The notes under the pieces: model-generated | Told to the model about the DNA's origin: nothing | What the model saw: the letters and a program-made list of their open reading frames with translations, nothing else | Databases searched by the model: none | Source of the DNA: Bacteroidales bacterium GP3 | GTDB taxonomy: Bacteria > Bacteroidota > Bacteroidia > Bacteroidales > Muribaculaceae | Direction of reading: 5' to 3' | Length of the DNA stretch: 16,922 nucleotides | Assembly: GCA_001701075.1 (NCBI GenBank) | Contig: DAAK01000028.1 | Coordinates: 1 to 16,922, forward strand | In this document: one piece after another, positions 1 through 7,251 of the stretch | Position numbering within the stretch: position 1 is the stretch's first letter | Layout: every line of letters begins with the position of its first letter | Made by a program: the position numbers and the translations under genes

Positions 1-38
1 TAAAAATAGGGACGCACGAGCTGTGCGTCCCTATTTAT
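1..38 (-). terminator. Intrinsic terminator closing the purine operon
   Basis: A perfect 14-bp stem (arms 4-17 and 23-36, core AGGGACGCAC) encloses a 5-nt loop. Read on the minus strand, the downstream arm runs straight into ATTTTTA at the window edge, the expected U-tract for transcription arriving from guaA. On the plus strand the stem is followed by ATTTATATTAT, so weak bidirectional function is possible. It lies about 110 nt after the guaA stop. Confidence 0.85.
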
Positions 39-145
39 ATTATCATTGCCTCGATTTGCTTGATAGCTTGCACCAGCGAACCCAGAACTTCGTCCTGGGG
101 CTGCTGACGGCAAGCGCAAATCTTCAGCGATAGCTGCTCAAGCGA
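35..145 (-). other. 36-codon open frame after the guaA TAG, in the guaA frame
   Basis: Directly after the guaA TAG the same frame stays open for 36 codons and ends at a TAA (35-37) that overlaps the base of the terminator stem. The other two minus-strand frames hit stops within six codons. The translation looks protein-like: it starts SLEQLSLKICACRQQ and ends in an amphipathic stretch, VQAIKQIEAMII. It has no usable start codon apart from an internal GTG and a late ATG. GuaA proteins normally end at the IEWE motif just before this TAG, so it is not a needed part of GuaA. It could be a remnant of a lost gene, a readthrough tail, or chance. Confidence 0.3.
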
Positions 146-1672
146 CTATTCCCACTCAATTGTGGCTGGTGGCTTGGAGGAGATGTCGTAGACTACGCGG
201 TTGATGCCGCGGACTTTGTTGATTATTTCGTTGCTGACCTTGGCGAGGAATTCGTAGGGGAGATGTACCCAGTCGGCGGTCATACCGTCGGTGGAGATCA
301 CGGCGCGAAGTGCACAACAGCGTTCATATGTGCGCTCATCACCCATTACGCCTACACTCTGTACAGGCAACAACATTACTCCTGCTTGCCATACCTTGTC
401 ATAAAGTCCTGCTTCACGAAGATTGCTGATGAATATATCATCTGCCTGCTGAAGCACGTGAACCTTCTCTGCAGTCACTTCTCCAAGAATACGGATACCG
501 AGACCCGGACCCGGGAATGGATGACGCCCGAGAAGCTGTGGATCAATTCCAAGAGCCTTTCCTACGCGGCGAACTTCATCCTTGAAGAGCAGGCGAAGAG
601 GTTCGACTACCTTTAGATTCATCTTCTCTGGCAGGCCACCCACGTTGTGGTGAGACTTGATGGTGCAAGAGGGGCCATTGACGCTGACACTTTCAATGAC
701 ATCAGGGTAGATAGTACCCTGAGCAAGCCAACGAGCTCCATGGAACTTCTGAGCTTCCTCGTTGAATACCTCTATGAAGTCACGGCCAATTATTTTTCGC
801 TTTTGTTCCGGATCAGTCACGCCGGCAAGATCTGTGTAGAAACGTTCGCTGGCATCAACACCCTTCACATTAAGTCCCATACCCTTGTATTGCTCAAGTA
901 CGCCTTCAAACTCATTTAGGCGAAGGAGACCATTGTTGACAAAGATACACTGAAGATTGTGACCGATTGCCTTATTGAGAAGTACGGCTGCTACAGTAGA
1001 GTCAACCCCACCAGAGAGACCAAGAATCACCTGGTCATCACCGATTTTAGCTTTCAGATCAGCCACAGTAGTCTCAATAAATGAGTCGGGACTCCATGAG
1101 CCTGAGCAACCGCAAATGCCAATCACATAGTTGCGGAGCAACTGGGTGCCGTCGGTGGAGTGATACACTTCCGGATGGAACTGGATTCCCCAGGTTTGTT
1201 CGCCTTCGATATGATAAGCGGCGACGCGGACATTCTCAGTGCTTCCGATGATGTGGAAAGTGGCTGGAATATCCGTGATAGTATCGCCATGGCTCATCCA
1301 CACCTGAGTGGGAGAGGGGAGACCATGCACGAGAGAATCATTGTCGTCAACCACTGTCAGCATAGCTCGGCCATATTCTCGGCTTGGTGCGCCTTTCACT
1401 GTGCCTCCTGCCATCTGAGCGAGAAGCTGTGCTCCATAGCAGACTCCAAGCAATGGAAGTTTTCCCTTGAATGCGTCAAGCGAAGGTTTTGGAGCCTCCG
1501 GATCGTTGACGGAGTATGGGCTTCCTGACAGAATCACACCTTTCACATCAGCATCAATCTCGGGCACCTTGTGGAAGGGGTGGATCTCGCAATATACGTT
1601 GAGCTCACGTACGCGGCGTGCGATTAGCTGAGTGTATTGAGATCCAAAGTCAATTATCAATATCTTTTCCAT
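146..1672 (-). CDS. guaA: GMP synthase (glutamine-hydrolysing)
   Basis: This cytosolic enzyme converts XMP to GMP using ATP and the amide of glutamine, the last step of the guanine branch. The 508 residues have the standard order. An N-terminal class I glutamine amidotransferase carries catalytic Cys78 (GVCYG) and His166/Glu168 (QFHPEV). An ATP-pyrophosphatase domain follows with the PP-loop SGGVDS at about 220-225. The C-terminal dimerisation domain ends in the family motif KPPATIEWE. Length is normal and no key residue is missing. Its ATG overlaps the guaB stop by one base (TAATG), which suggests translational coupling. It is the last gene of the operon before the terminator at 1-38. The sequence looks like typical Bacteroidetes GuaA, unlike the upstream pur genes. 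The stop is TAG, and the frame stays open for 36 more codons. Confidence 0.98.
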   Translation of the reverse strand: MEKILIIDFGSQYTQLIARRVRELNVYCEIHPFHKVPEIDADVKGVILSGSPYSVNDPEAPKPSLDAFKGKLPLLGVCYGAQLLAQMAGGTVKGAPSREYGRAMLTVVDDNDSLVHGLPSPTQVWMSHGDTITDIPATFHIIGSTENVRVAAYHIEGEQTWGIQFHPEVYHSTDGTQLLRNYVIGICGCSGSWSPDSFIETTVADLKAKIGDDQVILGLSGGVDSTVAAVLLNKAIGHNLQCIFVNNGLLRLNEFEGVLEQYKGMGLNVKGVDASERFYTDLAGVTDPEQKRKIIGRDFIEVFNEEAQKFHGARWLAQGTIYPDVIESVSVNGPSCTIKSHHNVGGLPEKMNLKVVEPLRLLFKDEVRRVGKALGIDPQLLGRHPFPGPGLGIRILGEVTAEKVHVLQQADDIFISNLREAGLYDKVWQAGVMLLPVQSVGVMGDERTYERCCALRAVISTDGMTADWVHLPYEFLAKVSNEIINKVRGINRVVYDISSKPPATIEWE

Positions 1673-3144
1673 TAGTTTCCTCTTGTATAGTTGGGGGCTT
1701 CTTTGGTGATTGTCACGTCGTGGGGATGGTTTTCAATCACGGCGGCGGAAGTGATTTTAACGAACTTGGCATCATGGAGATGGTCAATGTCGGGTGCACC
1801 AACATATCCCATACCGCTTCGCAGACCACCTACCAGCTGATAAACAGTCTCGCTGAGGGTGCCTTTATAGGGCACGCGAGCTTCGATACCTTCCGGAACG
1901 AACTTGCTGCTGTCGGTTTTCTCACTTTGGAAGTAACGGTCTTTCGAACCTGCCTGCATAGCTGAGATAGAACCCATGCCACGATATGATTTGAACTTAC
2001 GTCCGTTGTAGATGATGGTCTCACCTGGAGATTCTTCAGTACCGGCAAACATAGAGCCCATCATGACGCTGTCGCCGCCGGCAGCAAGTGCCTTGACAAC
2101 ATCGCCTGAATAGCGGAGACCTCCGTCGGCGATAACAGGAATACCAAGTTCATGAGCAGCCTTCGCAGCCTCGAAGATGGCAGTCAGCTGAGGTACGCCT
2201 ACACCTGCTACTATACGGGTAGTGCAAATAGACCCCGGACCTATGCCAACTTTGATGCCATCGGCGCCAGCTTCTATTAGGAATCTTGCAGCATCTCCAG
2301 TGGCTATGTTGCCAACTACTACGTCAAGTTCTGGGTAAGCAGCCTTCACTTTCTTAAGAGTATTCACTACATTCTGGCTATGCCCGTGAGCAGTGTCAAT
2401 CACAACAGCATCTGCACCTGCCTCTACGAGAGCTTTAACGCGGTCGAGTGTATCTGATGTCACACCAACTCCAGCGGCAACGCGAAGGCGTCCTTTGCTG
2501 TCTTTTGCAGCATTTGGATAGTCTTTGATCTTAGTAATATCACGGTAAGTGATAAGGCCAACGAGTTTGCCATTTTCATCTACCACAGGAAGTTTCTCAA
2601 TCTTGTGTTTGAGAAGTATTTCTGAAGCTTCAGATAGGCTTGGGTTGTTAGTCGTGATAAGGTTATCCTTGGTCATTATGTCCTTGATAAGGATACTCAT
2701 ATCTTTCTGGAACCGAAGGTCGCGGTTGGTCACGATACCCACGAGCTTGCCATTATCATCAACCACCGGTATGCCTCCGATATGGTTTTCATGCATAAGC
2801 TCGAGAGCATCGCCAACTGTCTGTTCACCTTTAATTGTCACAGGATCATATATCATGCCACTTTCTGCACGTTTCACGCGGCGTACTTCATCGGCTTGAG
2901 CCTGGATGCTCATATTTTTATGGATAACGCCGATGCCACCCTGACGGGCAATCGCGATAGCCATATCAGACTCTGTGACGGTATCCATGGCAGCTGACAC
3001 GAAAGGAATGTTCAATGGAATGTTTCGTGAGAAGCGGGTGCTCAGTTTCACTTCGCTAGGTATGACTTGTGAATATGCTGGAATGAGGAGTACATCATCA
3101 AATGTAAAGCCTTCCAGTGCTATTTTTTCATCTAAAAAACCCAT
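1672..3144 (-). CDS. guaB: IMP dehydrogenase
   Basis: This enzyme oxidises IMP to XMP with NAD+, the committed step to guanine nucleotides. The 490 residues form a TIM barrel interrupted by two CBS domains at about 97-150 and 157-212, which in this family bind adenine or guanine nucleotides and tune activity. The catalytic loop GIGPGSICTTR places the nucleophile at Cys307. The flap motif EARVPYKG (Arg423 and Tyr426) and the substrate loop YRGMGS are intact. The TAA overlaps the guaA ATG by one base. The 50-nt gap from purA is mostly a five-copy heptamer repeat ending 9 nt before this start. The sequence fits ordinary Bacteroidetes GuaB, including the ending HPHDVTITKEAPNY. Confidence 0.98.
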   Translation of the reverse strand: MGFLDEKIALEGFTFDDVLLIPAYSQVIPSEVKLSTRFSRNIPLNIPFVSAAMDTVTESDMAIAIARQGGIGVIHKNMSIQAQADEVRRVKRAESGMIYDPVTIKGEQTVGDALELMHENHIGGIPVVDDNGKLVGIVTNRDLRFQKDMSILIKDIMTKDNLITTNNPSLSEASEILLKHKIEKLPVVDENGKLVGLITYRDITKIKDYPNAAKDSKGRLRVAAGVGVTSDTLDRVKALVEAGADAVVIDTAHGHSQNVVNTLKKVKAAYPELDVVVGNIATGDAARFLIEAGADGIKVGIGPGSICTTRIVAGVGVPQLTAIFEAAKAAHELGIPVIADGGLRYSGDVVKALAAGGDSVMMGSMFAGTEESPGETIIYNGRKFKSYRGMGSISAMQAGSKDRYFQSEKTDSSKFVPEGIEARVPYKGTLSETVYQLVGGLRSGMGYVGAPDIDHLHDAKFVKITSAAVIENHPHDVTITKEAPNYTRGN

Positions 3145-3153
3145 ATATGAAAA

Positions 3154-3188
3154 GTTAAGAGTTAAGAGTTGAGAGTTGAGAGTTAAGG
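3154..3188. repeat. Five tandem heptamers (GTTRAGR) in the purA-guaB gap
   Basis: On the plus strand the units are GTTAAGA twice, GTTGAGA twice, then GTTAAGG, with no spacing between them. In the mRNA they read as YAACTCT units. They occupy 35 of the 50 bases between purA and guaB and stop 9 nt before the guaB ATG. No Shine-Dalgarno sequence is present. Confidence 0.9.
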
Positions 3189-3194
3189 GAGTAT

Positions 3195-4487
3195 TTAGAA
3201 TTCCTTCAATTTTTCGGAAATCATGATAGTCTGTGAGCGGTCAGGTCCGACAGAGATAATGCCAACCTTTGTGCCAGTCAGTTCTTCTATCTTTCTAACG
3301 TAAGCCTTTGCTGCTTCAGGAAGTTCGTCGTAGCTCTTGATGCCAGTGATATCTTCCTTCCAACCCTCCATTTCGATATAGATAGGTTTGCACTTGGAAA
3401 GCATATGTATTGTGGATGGAGGAGCCATCACTTCCTTGCCGTCGAGTTCATAGCCGACGCAAATCTTAACCTTATCCAAGCCGGAAAGTACATCGAAGAG
3501 CATAAGTGCCCAATAGTCGATACCGGCAAGGCGAGATGTGTAACGCGCTACTACGGCGTCAAACCATCCAATGCGGCGAGGACGTCCGGTCACTGTGCCA
3601 TATTCATGACCACGTTCGCGGATTTCGTGAGCTGTCTCATCGAAAAGTTCTGTTGGGAACGGTCCTTCTCCTACGCGTGTACAATAGGCTTTGGCAACAC
3701 CCACTACATTCTCAATCCATTTCGGTGCAATACCTGCACCCTGAGAAATGCTGGCAGCTGAAGGGCATGAAGAAGTCACGTATGGATACGTGCCATGATC
3801 AATGCAGAGCATCATGCCTTGAGCTCCTTCGAAAAGAATCTTCGCGTCGCTGTGGATTGCGTTGTCGATAAGTAAGCTTGTATCGCAGATACGAGGACCA
3901 AGAATTTTGGCTATTTCCATATACTGGTCATAGACCTGCTGATAGTCGAGAGGTTCAAGACCATACATCTTAAGCTCCATATTCTTAACTTCGAGAGCAG
4001 CTTTGAGGCGCTCAGCAAAGTATTCCGGGTCAAGAAGGTCGCCCATACGGAGACCGAGACGAGAATACTTATCGGTGTAAGCAGGGCCGATACCTTTCTT
4101 TGTGGTGCCTATCTTGGCATCACCCTTCAGGCTTTCGCTTGCTCCGTCGAGCATGCTATGCCAGGGCATTACCATGGCAGCACGGTCAGAGATATAAAGT
4201 TGATATTCTGTGATGCCTTGGTTGTGGAGTTTCTCAAGTTCGGCGATAACCGAAACCGGGTTAACTACCATGCCATTTGCCATCACGTTGACGGTCTTTG
4301 GGTTGAAGATACCCGAAGGGATGCTCTGAAGAGAGTATTTGTGGCCGTCGAACATCACCGAGTGTCCTGCGTTGTTGCCACCCTGGTAGCGTACTACCAT
4401 ATCGGCACGGCATGCAAAGTAATCGGTGATTTTTCCTTTGCCCTCGTCTCCCCACTGAGAGCCGGTGACAACTAATCTTTCACTCAT
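3195..4487 (-). CDS. purA: Adenylosuccinate synthetase
   Basis: This enzyme joins IMP and aspartate, using GTP, to give adenylosuccinate, the first step of the AMP branch. The P-loop-like motif QWGDEGKGK starts at residue 11 and contains catalytic Asp14. His42 lies in GGNNAGHSV. The IMP-binding segment IGTTKKGIGPAY and the C-terminal guanine-binding motif SVGPDRSQT are intact. The length of 430 matches Bacillus subtilis PurA, and details such as TKKGIGPAY and TGRPRRIGWFD resemble Gram-positive PurA more than the form I recall from Bacteroides. It sits between purB (45-nt gap with a palindrome) and guaB, so the gene that drains IMP to AMP is next to the one that drains it to GMP. Confidence 0.98.
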   Translation of the reverse strand: MSERLVVTGSQWGDEGKGKITDYFACRADMVVRYQGGNNAGHSVMFDGHKYSLQSIPSGIFNPKTVNVMANGMVVNPVSVIAELEKLHNQGITEYQLYISDRAAMVMPWHSMLDGASESLKGDAKIGTTKKGIGPAYTDKYSRLGLRMGDLLDPEYFAERLKAALEVKNMELKMYGLEPLDYQQVYDQYMEIAKILGPRICDTSLLIDNAIHSDAKILFEGAQGMMLCIDHGTYPYVTSSCPSAASISQGAGIAPKWIENVVGVAKAYCTRVGEGPFPTELFDETAHEIRERGHEYGTVTGRPRRIGWFDAVVARYTSRLAGIDYWALMLFDVLSGLDKVKICVGYELDGKEVMAPPSTIHMLSKCKPIYIEMEGWKEDITGIKSYDELPEAAKAYVRKIEELTGTKVGIISVGPDRSQTIMISEKLKEF

Positions 4488-4502
4488 ATCTTATTGTGTT
4501 TT

Positions 4503-4527
4503 AAATCTTATAAGTTTTATAAGATTT
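4503..4527. repeat. Perfect 11-bp inverted repeat between purB and purA
   Basis: The arms AAATCTTATAA (4503-4513) and TTATAAGATTT (4517-4527) are separated by 3 nt. It lies 15 nt upstream of the purA ATG and 5 nt after the purB stop. No U-tract follows on either strand and the stem is almost all A/T, so a normal terminator is unlikely. Another ATCTTAT copy lies at 4488-4494, next to the purA start. It could be an mRNA processing or stabilising hairpin, or a protein-binding palindrome. Confidence 0.8.
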
Positions 4528-4532
4528 GATAT

Positions 4533-5828
4533 TTATTCAATTCCATTTCTTTTGTAGATGTAGTCTACATTCTTTAGATAGTAGTCGAGTGTGAAGCAGG
4601 CCTCGAGTTCTTCGGGTGTAAGCATTTCCATCACAGCAGGAGTCTGGAGGAGAAGGTCCTTGTAGTTGCTGCCTGTTGCCATGGCCTTCATCGCCACTGG
4701 TTGGACAGTGTCGTAAGCCTGTTCGCGTACCCATCCTTTACCGATAAGTGCATTCATGACACGCTGTGCGAAGATCACGCCATTAGTCATGTAAATGTCT
4801 GCCATCATCTTATCTTCGAAGATAGTGAGATTCTCAAGTATGCCCATCATGCGGTTGAGCATATAGTCGAGAAGTATCGTAGCATCTGGCATGATGATGC
4901 GTTCTGTCGCAGAGTGGGAGATGTCGCGCTCATGCCATAGTGCTACGTTTTCATATGCTGTAGCCATATATCCTCGCATCACGCGGGCGCAACCACAGAT
5001 ATTCTCACTTCCGATAGGATTTCGCTTATGAGGCATAGCGCTTGAACCCTTCTGGCCTTTGCCAAAGGCTTCTTCCACTTCATGCACCTCTGTACGCTGA
5101 AGGTTGCGGACTTCCATTGCCATCTGCTCGAGGCTTGAAGCGATAAGAGCGAGAGTTGCCATATAATATGCGTGGCGGTCGCGTTGTATCACCTGAGTGG
5201 AAATGTCAGCTGAGTTGATGCCAAGATGCTCGCAAACATAATCCTGGATAAATGGTGGGATATTGGCAAAGTTGCCGACAGCACCACTAAGCTTGCCAAC
5301 TTCTACTCCAGCAGAAGCGAGTTTGAAACGCTCAACATTGCGTTTCATTTCAGCAAGCCAAAGCACCCATTTAAGTCCGAAGCTTGTTATGTCGGCGTGA
5401 ATACCATGAGTGCGGCCAATGCACGGCTGGTTTTTGAAGCGGATAGCCTGTTTCTTGAGCATTTCGCAGAATTTTTCCAAGTCTTCCTTGATGATTTCAT
5501 CAGCCTGCTTGAAGAGGTAGCCGTTGGCAGTGTCGACAACGTCGGTAGATGTGAGGCCATAGTGTACCCATTTGCGTTCCTCGCCAAGACTTTCGCTGAC
5601 GGCGCGGGTGAATGCCACTACGTCATGGCGAGTCTGCACCTCTATCTCCTTGATTCTGTCGATATTGAATGTAGCTTTATCCCAGAGTTTCTTTACGTCT
5701 TCTTCCGGGATGACGCCAAGTTTGCTCCATGCCTCAGCAGCAAGGATCTCAACCTTAAGGTAGGCGTCAAATTTATTTTTTTCAGTCCAGACGCGACGCA
5801 TCACGTCTCTTCCGTATCTGTCGGTCAT
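4533..5828 (-). CDS. purB: Adenylosuccinate lyase
   Basis: This enzyme acts twice in purine synthesis: it cleaves SAICAR to AICAR plus fumarate, and adenylosuccinate to AMP plus fumarate. It belongs to the fumarase/aspartase superfamily. The family signature GSSAMPHKRNP is at about 261-271 with the catalytic serine loop. His68 (TRHDVVAF) and His141 (GRTHG) are the other expected active-site residues. At 431 residues it has the length of the B. subtilis enzyme and matches it closely (for example GEERKWVHYGLTSTDVVDTA), whereas I recall Bacteroides using a longer E. coli-like PurB. This suggests a Firmicutes-type gene. A 79-nt gap with heptamers and a hairpin separates it from purD. A 229-codon antisense frame over its 5' half is judged a shadow. 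Confidence 0.98.
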   Translation of the reverse strand: MTDRYGRDVMRRVWTEKNKFDAYLKVEILAAEAWSKLGVIPEEDVKKLWDKATFNIDRIKEIEVQTRHDVVAFTRAVSESLGEERKWVHYGLTSTDVVDTANGYLFKQADEIIKEDLEKFCEMLKKQAIRFKNQPCIGRTHGIHADITSFGLKWVLWLAEMKRNVERFKLASAGVEVGKLSGAVGNFANIPPFIQDYVCEHLGINSADISTQVIQRDRHAYYMATLALIASSLEQMAMEVRNLQRTEVHEVEEAFGKGQKGSSAMPHKRNPIGSENICGCARVMRGYMATAYENVALWHERDISHSATERIIMPDATILLDYMLNRMMGILENLTIFEDKMMADIYMTNGVIFAQRVMNALIGKGWVREQAYDTVQPVAMKAMATGSNYKDLLLQTPAVMEMLTPEELEACFTLDYYLKNVDYIYKRNGIE

Positions 5829-5837
5829 TGTTGTTTA

Positions 5838-5865
5838 AGTTGTCAGTTATCAGTTATCAGTTGTC
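5838..5865. repeat. Four tandem heptamers (AGTTRTC) before purB
   Basis: The plus-strand units are AGTTGTC, AGTTATC, AGTTATC, AGTTGTC, followed by a partial AG. The mRNA units read GAYAACT. The array ends 9 nt before the purB ATG and is closely related to the array before purH. Confidence 0.9.
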
Positions 5866-5868
5866 AGA

Positions 5869-5901
5869 ATATAGGGCTTATATGGCTTATAGGCCCTATA
5901 T
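5869..5901. repeat. Inverted repeat with 9-bp arms between purD and purB
   Basis: The arms ATATAGGGC (5869-5877) and GCCCTATAT (5893-5901) flank a 15-nt loop. In the mRNA, TATAAGCC occurs twice with a 9-nt period within and beside the loop. It starts 6 nt after the purD stop. No T-run follows on the minus strand, so it does not look like an intrinsic terminator; a role in mRNA stability or processing is possible. Confidence 0.7.
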
Positions 5902-5907
5902 CAAAGT

Positions 5908-7245
5908 TTATTTGAGTGCTTGTTTCCCGATATCGGATCGATAGAAGAGTCCTTCTTTAGCAGCTTTCTTCACGTCGGCATAGGCATTTGCTGCGGCTTC
6001 CTGAAGAGTCTTGCCCTTGCCGGTCACCATCGCTACGCGTCCTCCGGCAGTCTGAAGCTTGCCATCCTTCACGGCTGTGCCCATATGATATACTTTAGAG
6101 CAGCCATCGAAGTCGAGTTCAACACCTTTCTTATATGAGCCAGGATATCCATCTGACGCGAGCACAACGCCTAAGCAGGCATCATCACTCCATTTTGTCT
6201 CATGGTCAGCCGAGTCAATGGCAGCATCAAAAAGATCATAGATGTCGCTTTCAAGACGTGGAAGCACCACCTCTGTCTCCGGGTCGCCAAAGCGTGCATT
6301 GAATTCAATCACTTTCGGACCATCCTTAGTTAGGATAAGTCCGCCATATAGTATGCCGGTATATTCTATGCCTTCGTCAGCGAGACCATCAGCTGTACGC
6401 TGAAGAATATCCTTGAGAGCTTTTTCACGTATTTCTTCAGTGATGAAGGGGAGGGGTGAGTATGCTCCCATGCCTCCTGTGTTCGGCCCTTTGTCGCCAT
6501 CAAATGCACGTTTGTGATCCTGTGCGAGAGCAAGAGGATATACCTTGCGTCCACCAACTGCACACATGAAAGAGAACTCGGGTCCATCAAGAAATTCCTC
6601 GATAAGTACACGTCCCTGTCCGAAAGCGGAGTCGAGAAGCATATCACGCAGAGCAGCGTCGGCTTCCTCTCTTGAAGTGGCAACTACAACACCTTTTCCT
6701 GCAGCAAGTCCATCATACTTGATTACGGTAGGAAGTGGAAGTGACTCTGCATATGCCTTTGCCTCCTCATAATTGTCAAAGCTCTTATAGAATCCTGTAG
6801 GAACCCCATATTTCTCCATGATTTCCTTGGCGAATTCCTTGCTCGACTCTATGCGTGCTCCGGCTTTAGTAGGCCCGAAGATGCGGAGACCCTCTGCCTT
6901 GAAAGCATCTGCGACTCCGGCAGCAAGAGATGCTTCCGGTCCGACAACTGTCAGATCAACACATTTCTCCTTTGCGAAGTCAACGAGCGCGTTAACGTCG
7001 GTCACAGAAATAGGAACGCAGGTAGCGTGTTTTGCCATTCCCGGATTGCCAGGACAAGCGTAGATTTTCTGCACTTTCGGGCTGCGGGAGAGGGCATCTA
7101 CGATAGCATGCTCGCGACCGCCGCTGCCTATCACCATCACAGTCTTGCCTGGACGAATCTCCTCTTCCCGTCCTGCCTGCATCTTTGGCAGGTTGAGAGG
7201 ATTCTCTTCTTTAATGGCAGTCTGAAAATTAAAATGGATATCCAT
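5908..7245 (-). CDS. purD: Phosphoribosylamine-glycine ligase (GAR synthetase)
   Basis: This ATP-grasp enzyme joins phosphoribosylamine and glycine to form GAR, step two of the pathway. The N-terminal motif VIGSGGREHA is at 38-47, the glycine-rich KYDGLAAGKGV near 186-196, and the PurD signature RAFDGDKGPNTGGMGAYSP at about 246-264. The metal-binding segment EFNARFGDPETE follows at about 314-325. PurD normally starts two to four residues before VIGSGG, so this frame has about 33 extra residues rich in polar amino acids. Met22 (7182) or Met37 (7137) are alternative starts. I keep the first ATG because it leaves only a 6-nt gap after purH, as expected for a coupled start. The body resembles Gram-positive PurD. 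Confidence 0.96.
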   Translation of the reverse strand: MDIHFNFQTAIKEENPLNLPKMQAGREEEIRPGKTVMVIGSGGREHAIVDALSRSPKVQKIYACPGNPGMAKHATCVPISVTDVNALVDFAKEKCVDLTVVGPEASLAAGVADAFKAEGLRIFGPTKAGARIESSKEFAKEIMEKYGVPTGFYKSFDNYEEAKAYAESLPLPTVIKYDGLAAGKGVVVATSREEADAALRDMLLDSAFGQGRVLIEEFLDGPEFSFMCAVGGRKVYPLALAQDHKRAFDGDKGPNTGGMGAYSPLPFITEEIREKALKDILQRTADGLADEGIEYTGILYGGLILTKDGPKVIEFNARFGDPETEVVLPRLESDIYDLFDAAIDSADHETKWSDDACLGVVLASDGYPGSYKKGVELDFDGCSKVYHMGTAVKDGKLQTAGGRVAMVTGKGKTLQEAAANAYADVKKAAKEGLFYRSDIGKQALK

Positions 7246-7251
7246 GCTGCA

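Noticed and set aside
146..148. TAG recoded as a sense codon throughout this genome
   Set aside because: GuaA ends at its normal motif right before this TAG, and the organism looks like a standard-code Bacteroidales chromosome; only local readthrough remains possible.
3154..3188. CRISPR-like or mobile-element terminal repeats
   Set aside because: The units are only 7 nt, contiguous and without spacers, there is no cas gene or transposase in the window, and no long inverted ends are present.
5226..5915. A 229-codon plus-strand ORF opposite purB
   Set aside because: It is fully antisense to the 5' half of a conserved purB, its translation shows no recognisable motif, and no plus-strand promoter was seen. 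It is a shadow of purB codon bias.
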